Shown here in pieces: positions 10,801-19,830 of a DNA stretch of 64,000 nucleotides. This stretch comes from an uncultured Flavobacterium sp. Its GTDB lineage: Bacteria; Bacteroidota; Bacteroidia; Flavobacteriales; Flavobacteriaceae. The position numbers and the translations under genes are program-made. The stretch is taken from NCBI RefSeq assembly GCF_943913405.1, contig NZ_CALTYA010000004.1, forward strand, positions 62,001-126,000, written 5' to 3'. The notes beneath the pieces are model-generated. The model did no database searches. It had not been told where the DNA came from and saw nothing but the letters and a program-made list of their open reading frames with translations. Position 1 is the stretch's first letter, and every line of letters starts with the position of its first letter.

Positions 10801-11555
10801 CTTCTGTTGAAAACCAAATGATTTCAGGAGAAATTCAAGTCGTAATTTCAAATCAGCCACTGGTTTTTTGTACTCCAAGTTTCCCACAAGGTATTGAACC
10901 GATCACATTGGTAGAATTTGCAGGAATTTCAAATTCAACTGCTCCTTCAACATCTGGTCCGGCTTATGAAAATTTCACTTCTATAATTGGAAATGTAGTA
11001 CAAGGAAACACTTATCCAATTCGAGTAAAAGGAAATACCGACGGAACACTATCAAGTTATTTTAAAGTATACGCTGATTGGAACAACAATGGAACTTTTG
11101 AGGATTCTGAAGGTACAGTTTTGGGATATATCACCAATTCAACAGGTGTTGACGATAAAGAATTAACAGGAAACATCGCTGTTCCGGCAAATGCTTTCAT
11201 CGGAAACGTAAGAATGAGAGTTTTAAAAAGATTTGCTCTATCAGCGATTCCAGCTTGCAACAGTGACGGCTATGGCCAAGCCGAAGACTATACTTTGACT
11301 GTTTCAGAAAGCTTAGGAACTGAAGATTTTGCAAAAAATAATTTCAAAATCTATCCAAATCCAACAACTGGAATTTCAAACATCCAAACTGATTTAGAAA
11401 TTGAAAATATTGCAATTTACAATCAAATCGGACAATTAATTTCGAATCAAAAAGCAACTCAGTTAGATTTATCAAACGTTGCTTCTGGAATTTACATGAT
11501 CCAAATCAATTTTGAAAATGGCCAAAAAGCCACTAAAAAAATCATCAAAAAATAA
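7899..11555 (+). CDS. Large type IX-secreted multidomain adhesin-like protein
   Basis: 1218 residues. Signal peptide with a long N-region, cleaved after ANFSFAQ. Visible order: N-terminal beta-sandwich (40-250), fibronectin type III-like modules (270-480), a choice-of-anchor/MAM-like jelly roll starting NENFDTATAP (480-640), another FnIII module, a second jelly roll starting APWEEVFTATTVPAGW (740-900), a BIG2-like Ig domain with VTWSITSGST (900-985), a GEVED domain (YADWNNNGTFED ... GQAEDYT) and a type A sorting tail (YPNPTTG ... IIKK). It is a surface or released protein; binding or enzymatic activity is not evident. Ser/Thr/Asn-rich composition is typical of such exports. Confidence 0.87.
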   Translation: MQTNYLIPGQGNSKLAKFKTLLFSAMFLIAANFSFAQVSIYSFSQRNQAYTDLQNPTVIATTAAVSGSGSIDDQVYPLAIPFPFKFNNVTYNDLAIYANGFVTFGTVQTANSSAISSSSAYGGVISAASSDLNAVYRINENIIGEISYEIVGEAPNREFVIQWKHFRPYLNSVTEAFWDWNFQIRLKETNIVDIAYQFNVTGTPTAGAPQVGLRGATNSDFNNRTSSGTATSSWNASAAGTSNSNTMITNPSGILPQGLVFTWTPPASCIAPTSQPTNLVLSATGTTVNGSFTTANPAADKYLVVRTPVGTAATNPVNGTTYATGTGLNGNIVSVGNTATFTNSSLTGNTEYTYTVFAYNSLCTGGPLYNTTSPLTGNVASCPAPPTLPVSANASVNSFDLSWTAPVGGTAATFHYEVEIATDNLFASQITGSPFNVASTSTTFSATNLNNSTKYYYRIKAVSNCSSAYTSVGNISTLCLAVATLNENFDTATAPDLAPCWSKIIRGTTVGTITTSGSSGNSAPNGVNLYNSSSNTNTAGVDIILVSPNLTTLNTGTYRLKFSAKKTAGSDAKVQIGTLNTNDSNAVFTEVGTEIELTTDYQQFTVYFPATTRPDTFIGFKRKGASTFTNLFIDDVIWELSPSCIEPSNLIVSAITPATSTVTWSAVSTTATTFQYSITTSNTPPTLSDQLISTNNLSVNLASLISATTYYFWVRSVCGTNESSNWVSRSFRTIQAVPAPWEEVFTATTVPAGWSASEWKIGTERGVTGSNGANSIYKNIYGTTPSGSFTTVNVGPLPQNQELSFDYKHSAYNSPYGSIENWGNFKVQVSTDFGVTWTDLATVTNEPGTGNYISKKYSLSSFSGNYVSIKIIGTRTAGDFDLSFDNFQIKEGVVIENPVTSVNVATLNSVPSTITNVAGTLQLIATANPTLANQNVTWSITSGSTFATVSQTGLVTALQNGTITVKATSVENQMISGEIQVVISNQPLVFCTPSFPQGIEPITLVEFAGISNSTAPSTSGPAYENFTSIIGNVVQGNTYPIRVKGNTDGTLSSYFKVYADWNNNGTFEDSEGTVLGYITNSTGVDDKELTGNIAVPANAFIGNVRMRVLKRFALSAIPACNSDGYGQAEDYTLTVSESLGTEDFAKNNFKIYPNPTTGISNIQTDLEIENIAIYNQIGQLISNQKATQLDLSNVASGIYMIQINFENGQKATKKIIKK

Positions 11556-11607
11556 GGACTATAATCCGTTATATTTTCTTTTAGTTAGTTTTTTGTTTTT
11601 TTTGAAG

Positions 11608-11640
11608 AACCGACGCTATTTATTTAGCGTCGGTTTTTCT
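11608..11640 (+). terminator. Terminator after the multidomain adhesin-like gene
   Basis: Perfect 10-bp stem AACCGACGCT / AGCGTCGGTT with loop ATTTATTT and a T-run. Confidence 0.88.
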
Positions 11641-11690
11641 TTTTTACTGCGTAAGTTTTGTATTTTTGAAAGCTATACAAATAAAAATTT

Positions 11691-14528
11691 ATGTCACAGA
11701 AACGCCTTTTTCTTCTCGATGCTTATGCCTTAATTTTTCGCGGTTATTTTGCATTTATAAAAAATCCAAGAGTCAACTCAAAAGGAATGGATACGTCTGC
11801 AATCATGGGGTTTATGAATTCACTTTTAGACGTAATCAAAAGAGAAAAACCTGATCATTTGGCCGTTGCTTTTGACAAGGAAGGAAGCCATGCCAGAACT
11901 GAAATGTACACAGAATACAAAGCAAATCGTGACGCAACTCCAGACGCGATCAAGATTGCCATTCCCTATATCCAAGATTTATTGAAGGCAATGCACATTC
12001 CTATAATTGAAATTGCCGGTTGCGAAGCCGATGATTTGATCGGAACTATAGCAAAACAAGCCGAAAAACAGAATTACCAAGTTTTTATGGTAACGCCAGA
12101 CAAGGATTTTGCACAATTAGTTTCTGAAAATATTTTTATGTACAAGCCCGCCAGAATGGGCAACGGAATCGAAATTTGGGGAATTCCAGAAGTTTTGGAA
12201 AGATTTGAAATTGACCGTCCAGAACAAGTCATTGATTTCCTTGGAATGATGGGCGATGCCGTCGATAATATTCCGGGATTGCCTGGCGTTGGAGAAAAAA
12301 CAGCGAAGAAATTCTTGAAAGAATATGGTTCAATGGAAAACCTTTTGGCCAACACGCACGAGCTGAAAGGAAAGATGAAGGAAAACATCGAAGCCAATAA
12401 AGAAAAAGGAATTCTTTCAAAGAAATTGGCAACGATTATAACGGATTGCAACGTGACTTTCCACGAGGAAGATTACGCTTTGACACGACCAGATATTGAA
12501 AAAACCGAAGCTATTTTTCAGGAATTAGAATTCAGAAGAATGGCGGAACAATTTGATAATTTATTTCGAGTTGACCATAATGCTTCGGTTGCAAATAATC
12601 CTGCGGAAGCGAGATTATACAAAAAACCGCAGGCGAAAAACGAAGACCAATTTGATCTTTTTGCACTTCCATCCGAAGGAGAAAATGGTGAAGAAGTCAG
12701 AACGAGTTTTTACAAAACATTGGCCGATACCGAACATTTCTACCAAACTGTGGAAGGCGATATGGCGATAAAATTCTTGTTGCAAAATCTTTTGAAACAA
12801 AAAAGCGTCTGTTTTGACACAGAAACTACCGGAATTGATCCGTTGACAGCAGAATTGGTCGGAATTTCATTTTCTTGGGAAAAAGGAAAAGGATTTTACG
12901 TTCCGGTTCCAGAAAATCAAGCCGAAGCGCAGGCAATTGTTGACAAATTCCTTCCGTTTTTTCATTCGGAAGAAATTGAGAAAATCGGACAAAATTTAAA
13001 ATACGATTTAAAAGTTTTAGCCAATTATAATGTAGAAGTAAAAGGAAAAATCTTTGATACGATGATTGCACATTATCTGATCAATCCAGATATGCGCCAC
13101 AATATGGACATTTTATCGGAAACTTATCTGCAATATTCTCCAAAACCGATTGAAGATTTGATTGGTAAAAAAGGCAAGAATCAAAAGACAATGCGTGACG
13201 TTTCTGTCGAAGAAGTCAAAGAATATGCGGTAGAAGATGCCGATGTAACTTTGCAATTAAAAGAATTTTTCGACAAAGAATTAGACGGAACGAATACAAA
13301 GAAATTATTCGAAGAAATTGAAGTGCCGTTGGTTCCTGTTTTGGCAGCGATGGAAATGGAAGGCATTAATCTTGACGTTCCGTTTTTGCATTCGCTTTCA
13401 GCGGAATTGGACACTGATATTCATAAATTAGAAAATCAGATTTATGAAAATGCAGGAGAAAAATTCAATTTGGCTTCGCCGAAACAATTAGGAGAAATTC
13501 TTTTCGACAAATTAAAAATTGGCGGTGCAAAACAAAAGAAAACCAGAACCGGACAATATGCAACAGGCGAGGAAGTCCTCTCCTATTTGGCCTTGACGAG
13601 TCCGTTTGTGCAGGATATTTTAGATTGGCGCCAATTGGTGAAATTAAAAAACACCTATGTTGACGCTTTGCCGTTGCAGGTTTCTGAAAGAACGAAAAGA
13701 GTCCACACTGATTATATGCAAACTGTAGCCGCAACGGGACGTTTGAGCTCGAACAATCCGAATTTGCAAAACATTCCGATTCGTACGGAAAGAGGCCGTC
13801 AAATAAGAAAAGCTTTTATCGCAAGAGATGAAAATTACACCTTAGTTTCTGCCGATTATTCTCAAATTGAGCTTCGAATTATCGCAGCTTTAAGCGGAGA
13901 AGAAAACATGATCAAGTCGTTCCAAAACGGAGAAGATATTCACGCTTCAACGGCGGCGCAAGTTTTCAATATTCCTTTGGGAGAAGTAACTCGCGAACAA
14001 AGAAGCCACGCAAAAACAGTAAATTTTGGAATCGTTTATGGTGTTTCCGCTTTTGGATTGAGCAACCAGACTTCGCTTTCCAGAGCAGAATCTAAAGATT
14101 TGATTGATGCTTATTATGTGACTTATCCAAGACTGAAAGCTTACATTCAAGAACAAGTAGAATTTGCCAGAGAAAATGGTTATGTGCAGACTATTTTAGG
14201 AAGAAGGCGTTATTTAAAAGATATCAATTCTCAAAATGCAATGGTTCGCGGCGGTGCAGAACGAAATGCTGTCAACGCTCCTATTCAAGGAAGTGCTGCA
14301 GATATTATCAAAATTGCAATGATTAATATCCACAAAAGATTGATTGCCGAAAACTGGAAAAGCAAAATGCTACTCCAAGTACACGATGAGCTTGTTTTTG
14401 ACGTTCATAATAGTGAGCTTGAAAGAATTAAGCCAATGATCAAGGAAGAAATGGAAAGCGCATTTAAGCTAGATGTTCCTTTGATTGTAGATTTGGGAGT
14501 TGGCCAAAATTGGCTGGAAGCGCATTAA
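11691..14528 (+). CDS. polA: DNA polymerase I
   Basis: 945 residues, full three-domain Pol I. Residues 1-290 are the 5'-3' flap nuclease (LLDAYALIFRGYFAF; GCEADDLIGT; GLPGVGEKTA helix-hairpin-helix). Residues 350-540 are a 3'-5' exonuclease with the catalytic FDTETTG at about 376, so proofreading residues are kept, unlike in many Gram-positive Pol I. The C-terminal family A polymerase has motif A (SADYSQIELR), motif B (RSHAKTVNFGIVYG) and motif C (QVHDELVF). The role is Okazaki-fragment processing and repair synthesis. A TATTTTTG -7 element sits at 11661-11668, without a good -33 box. Confidence 0.97.
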   Translation: MSQKRLFLLDAYALIFRGYFAFIKNPRVNSKGMDTSAIMGFMNSLLDVIKREKPDHLAVAFDKEGSHARTEMYTEYKANRDATPDAIKIAIPYIQDLLKAMHIPIIEIAGCEADDLIGTIAKQAEKQNYQVFMVTPDKDFAQLVSENIFMYKPARMGNGIEIWGIPEVLERFEIDRPEQVIDFLGMMGDAVDNIPGLPGVGEKTAKKFLKEYGSMENLLANTHELKGKMKENIEANKEKGILSKKLATIITDCNVTFHEEDYALTRPDIEKTEAIFQELEFRRMAEQFDNLFRVDHNASVANNPAEARLYKKPQAKNEDQFDLFALPSEGENGEEVRTSFYKTLADTEHFYQTVEGDMAIKFLLQNLLKQKSVCFDTETTGIDPLTAELVGISFSWEKGKGFYVPVPENQAEAQAIVDKFLPFFHSEEIEKIGQNLKYDLKVLANYNVEVKGKIFDTMIAHYLINPDMRHNMDILSETYLQYSPKPIEDLIGKKGKNQKTMRDVSVEEVKEYAVEDADVTLQLKEFFDKELDGTNTKKLFEEIEVPLVPVLAAMEMEGINLDVPFLHSLSAELDTDIHKLENQIYENAGEKFNLASPKQLGEILFDKLKIGGAKQKKTRTGQYATGEEVLSYLALTSPFVQDILDWRQLVKLKNTYVDALPLQVSERTKRVHTDYMQTVAATGRLSSNNPNLQNIPIRTERGRQIRKAFIARDENYTLVSADYSQIELRIIAALSGEENMIKSFQNGEDIHASTAAQVFNIPLGEVTREQRSHAKTVNFGIVYGVSAFGLSNQTSLSRAESKDLIDAYYVTYPRLKAYIQEQVEFARENGYVQTILGRRRYLKDINSQNAMVRGGAERNAVNAPIQGSAADIIKIAMINIHKRLIAENWKSKMLLQVHDELVFDVHNSELERIKPMIKEEMESAFKLDVPLIVDLGVGQNWLEAH

Positions 14529-14570
14529 ATTGATTTAAGATTTTTGACTTATCCTTTACAAATAAATTCT

Positions 14571-15449
14571 ATGAAAAAACTATTTTTATTCCTGTTAATT
14601 ACTGTTTCCATCAATTCATTTGGGCAAAATAAAGCATCTAAAATGATCACGATTCCGTTTGAATTATTAGGAAGCGGGCACATTTTAATCAAGGCAAAAG
14701 TCAATAACATCGAAGGAAGTTTTATTTTTGATACTGGCGCCGGACTTAATTTAATGACAAAAAAGTTTGCTGACAAGGTTATAAATCTCAAGAAAACTGA
14801 CAATTTCTACACAGGCCATCGCGCAACTGGCGAAGCCATTGTTTGTGATTTATGGGATACTGAAACGCTTGAAATTGGAAGTTTTAATTCAAAAGGACAA
14901 AAATTCACGACAATTGACATGGATTTTCCTGTTGATGGCTTGATTTCGTTATTGCCTTTTAGGGAAACTCCGATTACGATTGACTATAAAAACAAAGTTT
15001 TGGTCTTGGAAACGCAAAAATCCTTGAAAGAATTGGCTAAAACGGGGACTTCTTTTCCGATTCAGATTTCTGAAGAAGGCGAAAAAACTTTGGGGATTTC
15101 AACTTACATCAAAGTCAATGACAAACTCACTCTGCAGATGAATTTGGACAGTGGTGCCGGTTTTAATGTTTTCCGATTCAGTTCAAGATATATGGAAAAA
15201 CTTGGTGTTGATTCTACAAAAGTTGAGAAAAAATACAGCCCCAGCGATTTCAAACCTACCGAAGGAAACAACTATTATTTTACAAATTTACATAAAATAA
15301 GTATCGTGTCTGCTGACAAAGTTAAAGCTACAAATTTCAAAGCGACATTTATTGAAGGCTTGATTTATGAAGCGATTGGAAGCATCAACTGGCTTGGCGA
15401 CAAAATTACGATTGACATTCAGAAAAAAAATATGATTATCAATAATTAG
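14571..15449 (+). CDS. Secreted retropepsin-like aspartyl protease with two catalytic motifs
   Basis: 292 residues from the ATG at 14571; the signal peptide ends INSFGQ. Two aspartyl-protease-type motifs occur in one chain: FIFDTGAGLN (about residue 55) and MNLDSGAGFN (about residue 195). Retropepsins usually have one motif per chain and dimerise, so this looks like an internally duplicated, pseudodimeric form of the aspartyl protease 2 family. Likely periplasmic. It starts 42 bases after polA and 24 bases before the hydrolase gene, whose signal peptide is strikingly similar. A TTG start at 14544 would prepend nine residues and is less likely. Confidence 0.8.
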   Translation: MKKLFLFLLITVSINSFGQNKASKMITIPFELLGSGHILIKAKVNNIEGSFIFDTGAGLNLMTKKFADKVINLKKTDNFYTGHRATGEAIVCDLWDTETLEIGSFNSKGQKFTTIDMDFPVDGLISLLPFRETPITIDYKNKVLVLETQKSLKELAKTGTSFPIQISEEGEKTLGISTYIKVNDKLTLQMNLDSGAGFNVFRFSSRYMEKLGVDSTKVEKKYSPSDFKPTEGNNYYFTNLHKISIVSADKVKATNFKATFIEGLIYEAIGSINWLGDKITIDIQKKNMIINN

Positions 15450-15473
15450 GTTTTAATCTCATCAAATTGTCTT

Positions 15474-16784
15474 ATGAAAAAAATATTTTTATTTCTAACA
15501 GTTTCACTCTGCATAAATTCTTTTGGGCAAAGCGAGACAAAGTTTGGCAAAATCGACAGCCTTTTGAATTATTTGGCTTCGAATAATAAATTCATGGGAT
15601 CAGTTGCAATTCAAGAAAGCGACAAGATTGTTTTTGAAAAATCGTATGGCTTTGCAGACGTAAAAAACAAAATAAAGGCAAATTCTGAAACCAGATATAA
15701 GATTGGATCCATCACTAAAATGTTTACTTCTGTAGTAATTTTTCAATTGGTGGAAGAGAAAAAATTGGCGCTTGACACGAAACTTTCGAAGTTTTTTCCT
15801 TCTATAAAAAATTCGGAAAATATTTCGATTGAAAATTTACTCGAACATTCTAGCGGCATTTACAGTTTTACAAATGATGCCGATTATCACGAATATGCAA
15901 AACTTCCGAAGACTAGAGCCGAATTGATAAAAAAAATAAAAGCGGGACAGCCTACTTTTCAGCCTGATGAAAAATCAGAATACAGCAATTCTAATTTTGT
16001 TCTTTTGGGCTGGATAATTGAAGACTTGACTAAGAAAAGTTACGAAGAAAATATCAATTCCAGGATCATACAAAAAATAGGATTGAAAAATACAGGTTTT
16101 TCTTCTGGGGCAAAAAATGAAGCGATTTCTTATCATCTCAATGGAAAAAACTGGGAACAAGCTGACAAGGAAGACATGTCAATTCCGGGTGGAGCTGGCG
16201 CAATTTTATCTTCTGCTTCTGATTTGACTAAATTTATTGATGCTTTATTTGCAGGAAAATTATTGACACAGCCTTCTCTGCTAACAATGACAACCATTGA
16301 AAAAGGTTTTGGAAAAGGGATTTTCATGATGCCTTTTGGAGAAAGAAAGTTTTTTGGGCATACAGGCGGGATTGAAAATTTCTCTTCTACCTTAGGATTT
16401 TATCCGAAGGAAAAACTGTCGATCTCTTTGCTTGATAACGGACAAGGAGGCTATGGAATGAACGACATTATGATTGGAATTTTGAGTATTTACTATAAAA
16501 TGCCTTACCGTTTTCCAAATGTAAAAACTGTGGATGTTGCCCTTTCTACTTTGAAAAAATATGAAGGAACTTATTCTGCGGCAAATTTCCCGATGAAAAT
16601 TTCGATTAAAGAAGAAAATGGCGTTTTGATCTGCCAAGCGACTGGACAGGAATCTTTTCCGTTGAATTCTTTGAGCGAGACTAAATTTAGTTTTGATCCG
16701 GCTGGATTAGAATTGGTTTTTTCTGAAAATGCGATGACTATTTTACAAGGCGGACAGGAATTTAAACTTATGAAGGAAAAATAA
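15474..16784 (+). CDS. Serine hydrolase of the beta-lactamase / penicillin-binding class C family
   Basis: 436 residues with signal peptide (cleavage after INSFGQ). The class C beta-lactamase fold is marked by the nucleophile motif SITK (about 79-82), YSN (about 168-170) and HTGG (about 295). A C-terminal beta-rich domain of about 90 residues follows (after KTVDVALSTLKKYEGTY), as in DUF3471-type or ClbP-like periplasmic peptidases. Many such proteins are D-aminopeptidases or esterases rather than true lactamases, so resistance should not be inferred. Probably co-transcribed with the aspartyl protease upstream; a hairpin repeat immediately after the stop codon ends the unit. Confidence 0.87.
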   Translation: MKKIFLFLTVSLCINSFGQSETKFGKIDSLLNYLASNNKFMGSVAIQESDKIVFEKSYGFADVKNKIKANSETRYKIGSITKMFTSVVIFQLVEEKKLALDTKLSKFFPSIKNSENISIENLLEHSSGIYSFTNDADYHEYAKLPKTRAELIKKIKAGQPTFQPDEKSEYSNSNFVLLGWIIEDLTKKSYEENINSRIIQKIGLKNTGFSSGAKNEAISYHLNGKNWEQADKEDMSIPGGAGAILSSASDLTKFIDALFAGKLLTQPSLLTMTTIEKGFGKGIFMMPFGERKFFGHTGGIENFSSTLGFYPKEKLSISLLDNGQGGYGMNDIMIGILSIYYKMPYRFPNVKTVDVALSTLKKYEGTYSAANFPMKISIKEENGVLICQATGQESFPLNSLSETKFSFDPAGLELVFSENAMTILQGGQEFKLMKEK

Positions 16785-16838
16785 AAAAACCGCAGATGCA
16801 CAGATTAGTAATATAAAATCTATGAATCTGCAGTTTTT
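16785..16838. repeat. Inverted repeat with CACAGATT core, acting as bidirectional terminator
   Basis: Two 22-base arms (16785-16806 and 16817-16838) pair at 19 of 22 positions. The left arm starts directly at the stop codon of the hydrolase gene; the minus-strand lacI-type gene ends 14 bases beyond. The arms share the CAGAT-x-CACAGATT wording with the inverted repeat at 28098-28156, so this looks like a dispersed intergenic element. Confidence 0.65.
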
Positions 16839-16851
16839 TAAATTTATTGTT

Positions 16852-17874
16852 TTATAGCTTTCTTGTCGAATCTCTTTGACGCAGTTCTGTTTTGATAACT
16901 GTTGTCGTATAAGTATATTCTTCTTCTTTGCTTTCTAATTTTTCGATTAGCAATTTTGCGGCGGCTTCTCCGATTTCAACTCCATGTTGGCTGATTGTAG
17001 AAAGGCTTGGCGTCATTCTTCTTGACCAAACTCCGTCGGCAAAACCGATTACTGATAATTCTTCCGGAATTTTTATACCCTTTTTAATTGCCAATTTCAT
17101 CGCCATTGTTGAAGTATGCTCGTCCAACGCAAAAACGGCGTCAATTTTATGCTTGTCTAAAAGTTCTTGCATTCTGAAATCAAACTCATCTGGATTGTCA
17201 GTTCTGATGATTAATTCCTTATTAATCGGCATATCGTTATCATTCAAAGCTTTTACATACCCTTGGGCACGCAATTTTCCTACGCTTAAATTATCGATAG
17301 AAGAAACTAAGGCAATTTTTTTACAGTCTAATTTTATCAGATGGTTTACGGCGCTTACGGAAGAATCAAAATCGTCAACCACAACTTTATCGCAGTTTAC
17401 TTCGTCTGAAATTCTGTCAAACATCACGATTGGAATTCCTTCAGAAATAATATCCTTGAAATGCTTGAACTCTTGCTTTTTCTGAGTTTCTTCTGAAATT
17501 GAAAGAATAAAGCCATCGATAGTTCCGTTGCTCAGCATGTCCATCGTGTGAATTTCTTTTTCTAAAGATTCATTGGAAATACAGGTAATTACATTATATC
17601 CTTTTTCATTTGCCTTGCTCTCAATACCGCTGAAAACCTTTGCGAAAAAGGGATTTAAAATGTTTGGAATAATTACTCCAATCGTTTTTGTACTACGGTT
17701 TTTAAGATTTATGGCAACATTGTTAGGCTTGTAATTTTTCAGCTTTGCAAATTCCTGAATCTTGATTTTTGTAGGCTCGCTGATTTCAGGACTGTTACTC
17801 AATGCTTTAGAAACTGTTGAAACAGAAACATTTAATTCTTTTGCTATTTGCTTTAAGGTCGCTTTTGGTTTCAT
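16852..17874 (-). CDS. LacI/GalR-family transcriptional regulator
   Basis: 340 residues. The N-terminal LacI helix-turn-helix (residues 4-50: TLKQIAKELNVSVSTVSKAL, then the hinge region KNYKPNNVA) is followed by a periplasmic-binding-protein-like sensor domain (IGVIIPNILNPFFA; VVVDDFDSS; DAVFALDEHT; LSVIGFADG). It would bind a sugar or related small molecule and a palindromic operator. No carbohydrate operon is adjacent: the left neighbour is convergent and the right neighbour is a divergent ferritin-like pair, so its target is unknown or distant. Confidence 0.92.
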   Translation of the reverse strand: MKPKATLKQIAKELNVSVSTVSKALSNSPEISEPTKIKIQEFAKLKNYKPNNVAINLKNRSTKTIGVIIPNILNPFFAKVFSGIESKANEKGYNVITCISNESLEKEIHTMDMLSNGTIDGFILSISEETQKKQEFKHFKDIISEGIPIVMFDRISDEVNCDKVVVDDFDSSVSAVNHLIKLDCKKIALVSSIDNLSVGKLRAQGYVKALNDNDMPINKELIIRTDNPDEFDFRMQELLDKHKIDAVFALDEHTSTMAMKLAIKKGIKIPEELSVIGFADGVWSRRMTPSLSTISQHGVEIGEAAAKLLIEKLESKEEEYTYTTTVIKTELRQRDSTRKL

Positions 17875-18211
17875 CGTTGAATTTATAAAGGAAATGTAAA
17901 GTAAGTAAAAAAAAGCAAATTAATATCAATTTTTATTCCAGATAAATTAACATTCATAGCCGAACCTTTTATTTGCTGCACTTTCTGATGAATATTTTTC
18001 AACAAAGCATGTTCAGAATTGAAAATTTGATAATATTTTCTACTTTTTATTGCTTAAACAACACACAATTAGAAGTTAACATTGAAATTATATAAACTTT
18101 TCTTAAAACCGCTAACTTAATTTTATCGTAACTACTCCTACAATCATTTCCAGAACGGAGAGGAAATATTAATCAAACCAATTTAAGTATTAACCTTTTA
18201 AATGTTTAATT
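17875..18211. other. Divergent intergenic region, lacI-type gene / ferritin-like pair
   Basis: 337 bases, very AT-rich. I see no tRNA, no clear TTTG-N19-TAnnTTTG promoter and no convincing LacI-type palindrome. The long leader before the ferritin-like gene (with AGAACGGAGAGGAAAT at about 18150-18168) could be an untranslated region. Confidence 0.4.
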
Positions 18212-18958
18212 ATGAAAAACGCAGTAACTGTACAAGAACAGCTTACCTCGGGAACCAACCGAAGAAGTTTTTTAAAAATCAGCGGGCTTACGATGGCTGC
18301 CACAGGATTAATCCTCACAGGCTGTAGTAATGATGACGATGTCAGCGCGCCTGTTGACAATCAATTGCCTGGAATCAGAAATGGAAAATTTGATTTAGGA
18401 GCAGGTGATTTTGGAGTTTTGACTTATGCTTATGCCTTAGAGCAGCTTGAAGCTGATTTCTATACCAGAGTAGTCAATTTGAATAATTTCGGAACGCTTT
18501 TTAGCGCAACCGAACAACAAGTCTTGACTGATTTGTATCGCCATGAAGTAATTCACAGAGAGTTCTTCAAAACCGCATTGACTAATGCTTTGCCGAATCC
18601 GGCTTCACAATTACTTCCAAATCTGGAATTCAATTACAGTACCGTAAATTTTGCTAACAGATTATCAATTTTAAACACTGCACAAGCTTTAGAAGATACT
18701 GGTGTTGGTGCTTACAATGGCGCTGGATATCTGATTACTACTCCTGATTATCTTTTACTTGCTGGAAAAATTGTTTCTGTAGAAGCCAGACATGCATCTG
18801 CTATTCGAAGCTTGCTGAATCCGAATTCTAATGATTTTGCGGGAGACAATATTGTAACCGCTTCCAATGGATTAGACACTTCAAAAAAACCATCTGAGGT
18901 ACTTCCTGTTGCTGGCGGATTTATTACGACTCCATTTACAGCTACTTTCTTACCTTAA
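18212..18958 (+). CDS. Ferritin-like lipoprotein with Tat signal
   Basis: 248 residues. The N-terminus reads NRRSFLKISG, a twin-arginine motif, followed by a hydrophobic stretch and a lipobox ending LTGC: a Tat-exported lipoprotein. The mature part is a ferritin-like four-helix domain of the Ferritin_2 type: EQLEADFY, RHEVIHREFF, ALEDTGVGAY, VEARHASAIR give the E and E-x2-H carboxylate/histidine ligands expected for a diiron site. Function in the cell envelope is unknown. It lies 25 bases before a paralogue, certainly one operon. Confidence 0.85.
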   Translation: MKNAVTVQEQLTSGTNRRSFLKISGLTMAATGLILTGCSNDDDVSAPVDNQLPGIRNGKFDLGAGDFGVLTYAYALEQLEADFYTRVVNLNNFGTLFSATEQQVLTDLYRHEVIHREFFKTALTNALPNPASQLLPNLEFNYSTVNFANRLSILNTAQALEDTGVGAYNGAGYLITTPDYLLLAGKIVSVEARHASAIRSLLNPNSNDFAGDNIVTASNGLDTSKKPSEVLPVAGGFITTPFTATFLP

Positions 18959-18983
18959 TACTAACCAGCAAAAATTAGAAATT

Positions 18984-19799
18984 ATGAATATTTTAAAATT
19001 TATAGAGTCTTTCACTGATGAAAATTTCATGAAAAGTCAAGGCTCAAGAAGAGATAGTTTTGGACAATTTGGGCAATTAGGAAAAAATCTTGCTTTAGCG
19101 TCAGTTCCTTTCGGATTGGCTTCACTGGCAAATAAAACTTATGCTGCTGATATTGCTCCAACCCCAAATACACCAGTCGGAGCACTGCAATTGGCTTTGA
19201 CATTAGAATATCTAGAAGATGAATTCTATCGTTTAGGCTTAGAATCTGGCGTAATTCCAACTGGCGGGCGCGACGAAAAAGTGTTTATGCAAATTGCAAA
19301 ACATGAAAAAAGCCACGTAGAATTCTTGAAAGCTGGCTTAGGCGCAAATGCTGTTTCAAAACCAACATTTGATTTTACAGTTGGAGGCACTTTTGATCCA
19401 TTTAATGCTACGGGAATTGGAAATACAGCAGCTTACCAACAATTTTTAGTTTTAGCACAAGCTTTTGAAGACACAGGTGTTAGAGCTTACAAAGGACAAG
19501 CTGCCAATTTAATTTCTACTCCGGATTTATTGACTGCTGCCTTGCAAATTCATTCTGTTGAAGCAAGACATGCTTCTGAAGTAAGAAGATTGCGCGGCTT
19601 AAAAGGCTGGATTGCAGGAAATGTAAGAGGAAATGGAATGCCTGAAGCAACACAAGCCGTTTATAATGGAGAAGAAGCAACAAACCAAGCAGGCTACAAC
19701 ACTTCAACTTTATTTGGGGCAGATGCCGGAACTGAAGCCTATGACGAACCTTTGACTACAGCTCAATCAGTTGCAATTGCTAATATATTTATTGTATAA
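18984..19799 (+). CDS. Ferritin-like exported protein (second of pair)
   Basis: 271 residues from the ATG at 18984; an in-frame extension to 18909 overlaps the upstream gene and is rejected. N-terminal GSRRDSFGQFG followed by a hydrophobic stretch ending TYA resembles a Tat signal without a lipobox. The ferritin-like domain shows LEYLEDEFY, KHEKSHVEFL, AFEDTGVRAY and VEARHASEVR, the same ligand pattern as the gene before it. The pair therefore combines a lipid-anchored and a soluble periplasmic ferritin-like protein, presumably acting together. A hairpin terminator follows. Confidence 0.85.
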   Translation: MNILKFIESFTDENFMKSQGSRRDSFGQFGQLGKNLALASVPFGLASLANKTYAADIAPTPNTPVGALQLALTLEYLEDEFYRLGLESGVIPTGGRDEKVFMQIAKHEKSHVEFLKAGLGANAVSKPTFDFTVGGTFDPFNATGIGNTAAYQQFLVLAQAFEDTGVRAYKGQAANLISTPDLLTAALQIHSVEARHASEVRRLRGLKGWIAGNVRGNGMPEATQAVYNGEEATNQAGYNTSTLFGADAGTEAYDEPLTTAQSVAIANIFIV

Positions 19800-19830
19800 A
19801 AAATATTTAAATAGTATTTCCCAAGCTAAA

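Noticed and set aside
18909..18983. Longer start of the second ferritin-like protein
   Set aside because: Overlaps the previous gene and puts a hydrophilic stretch before the Tat-like signal.
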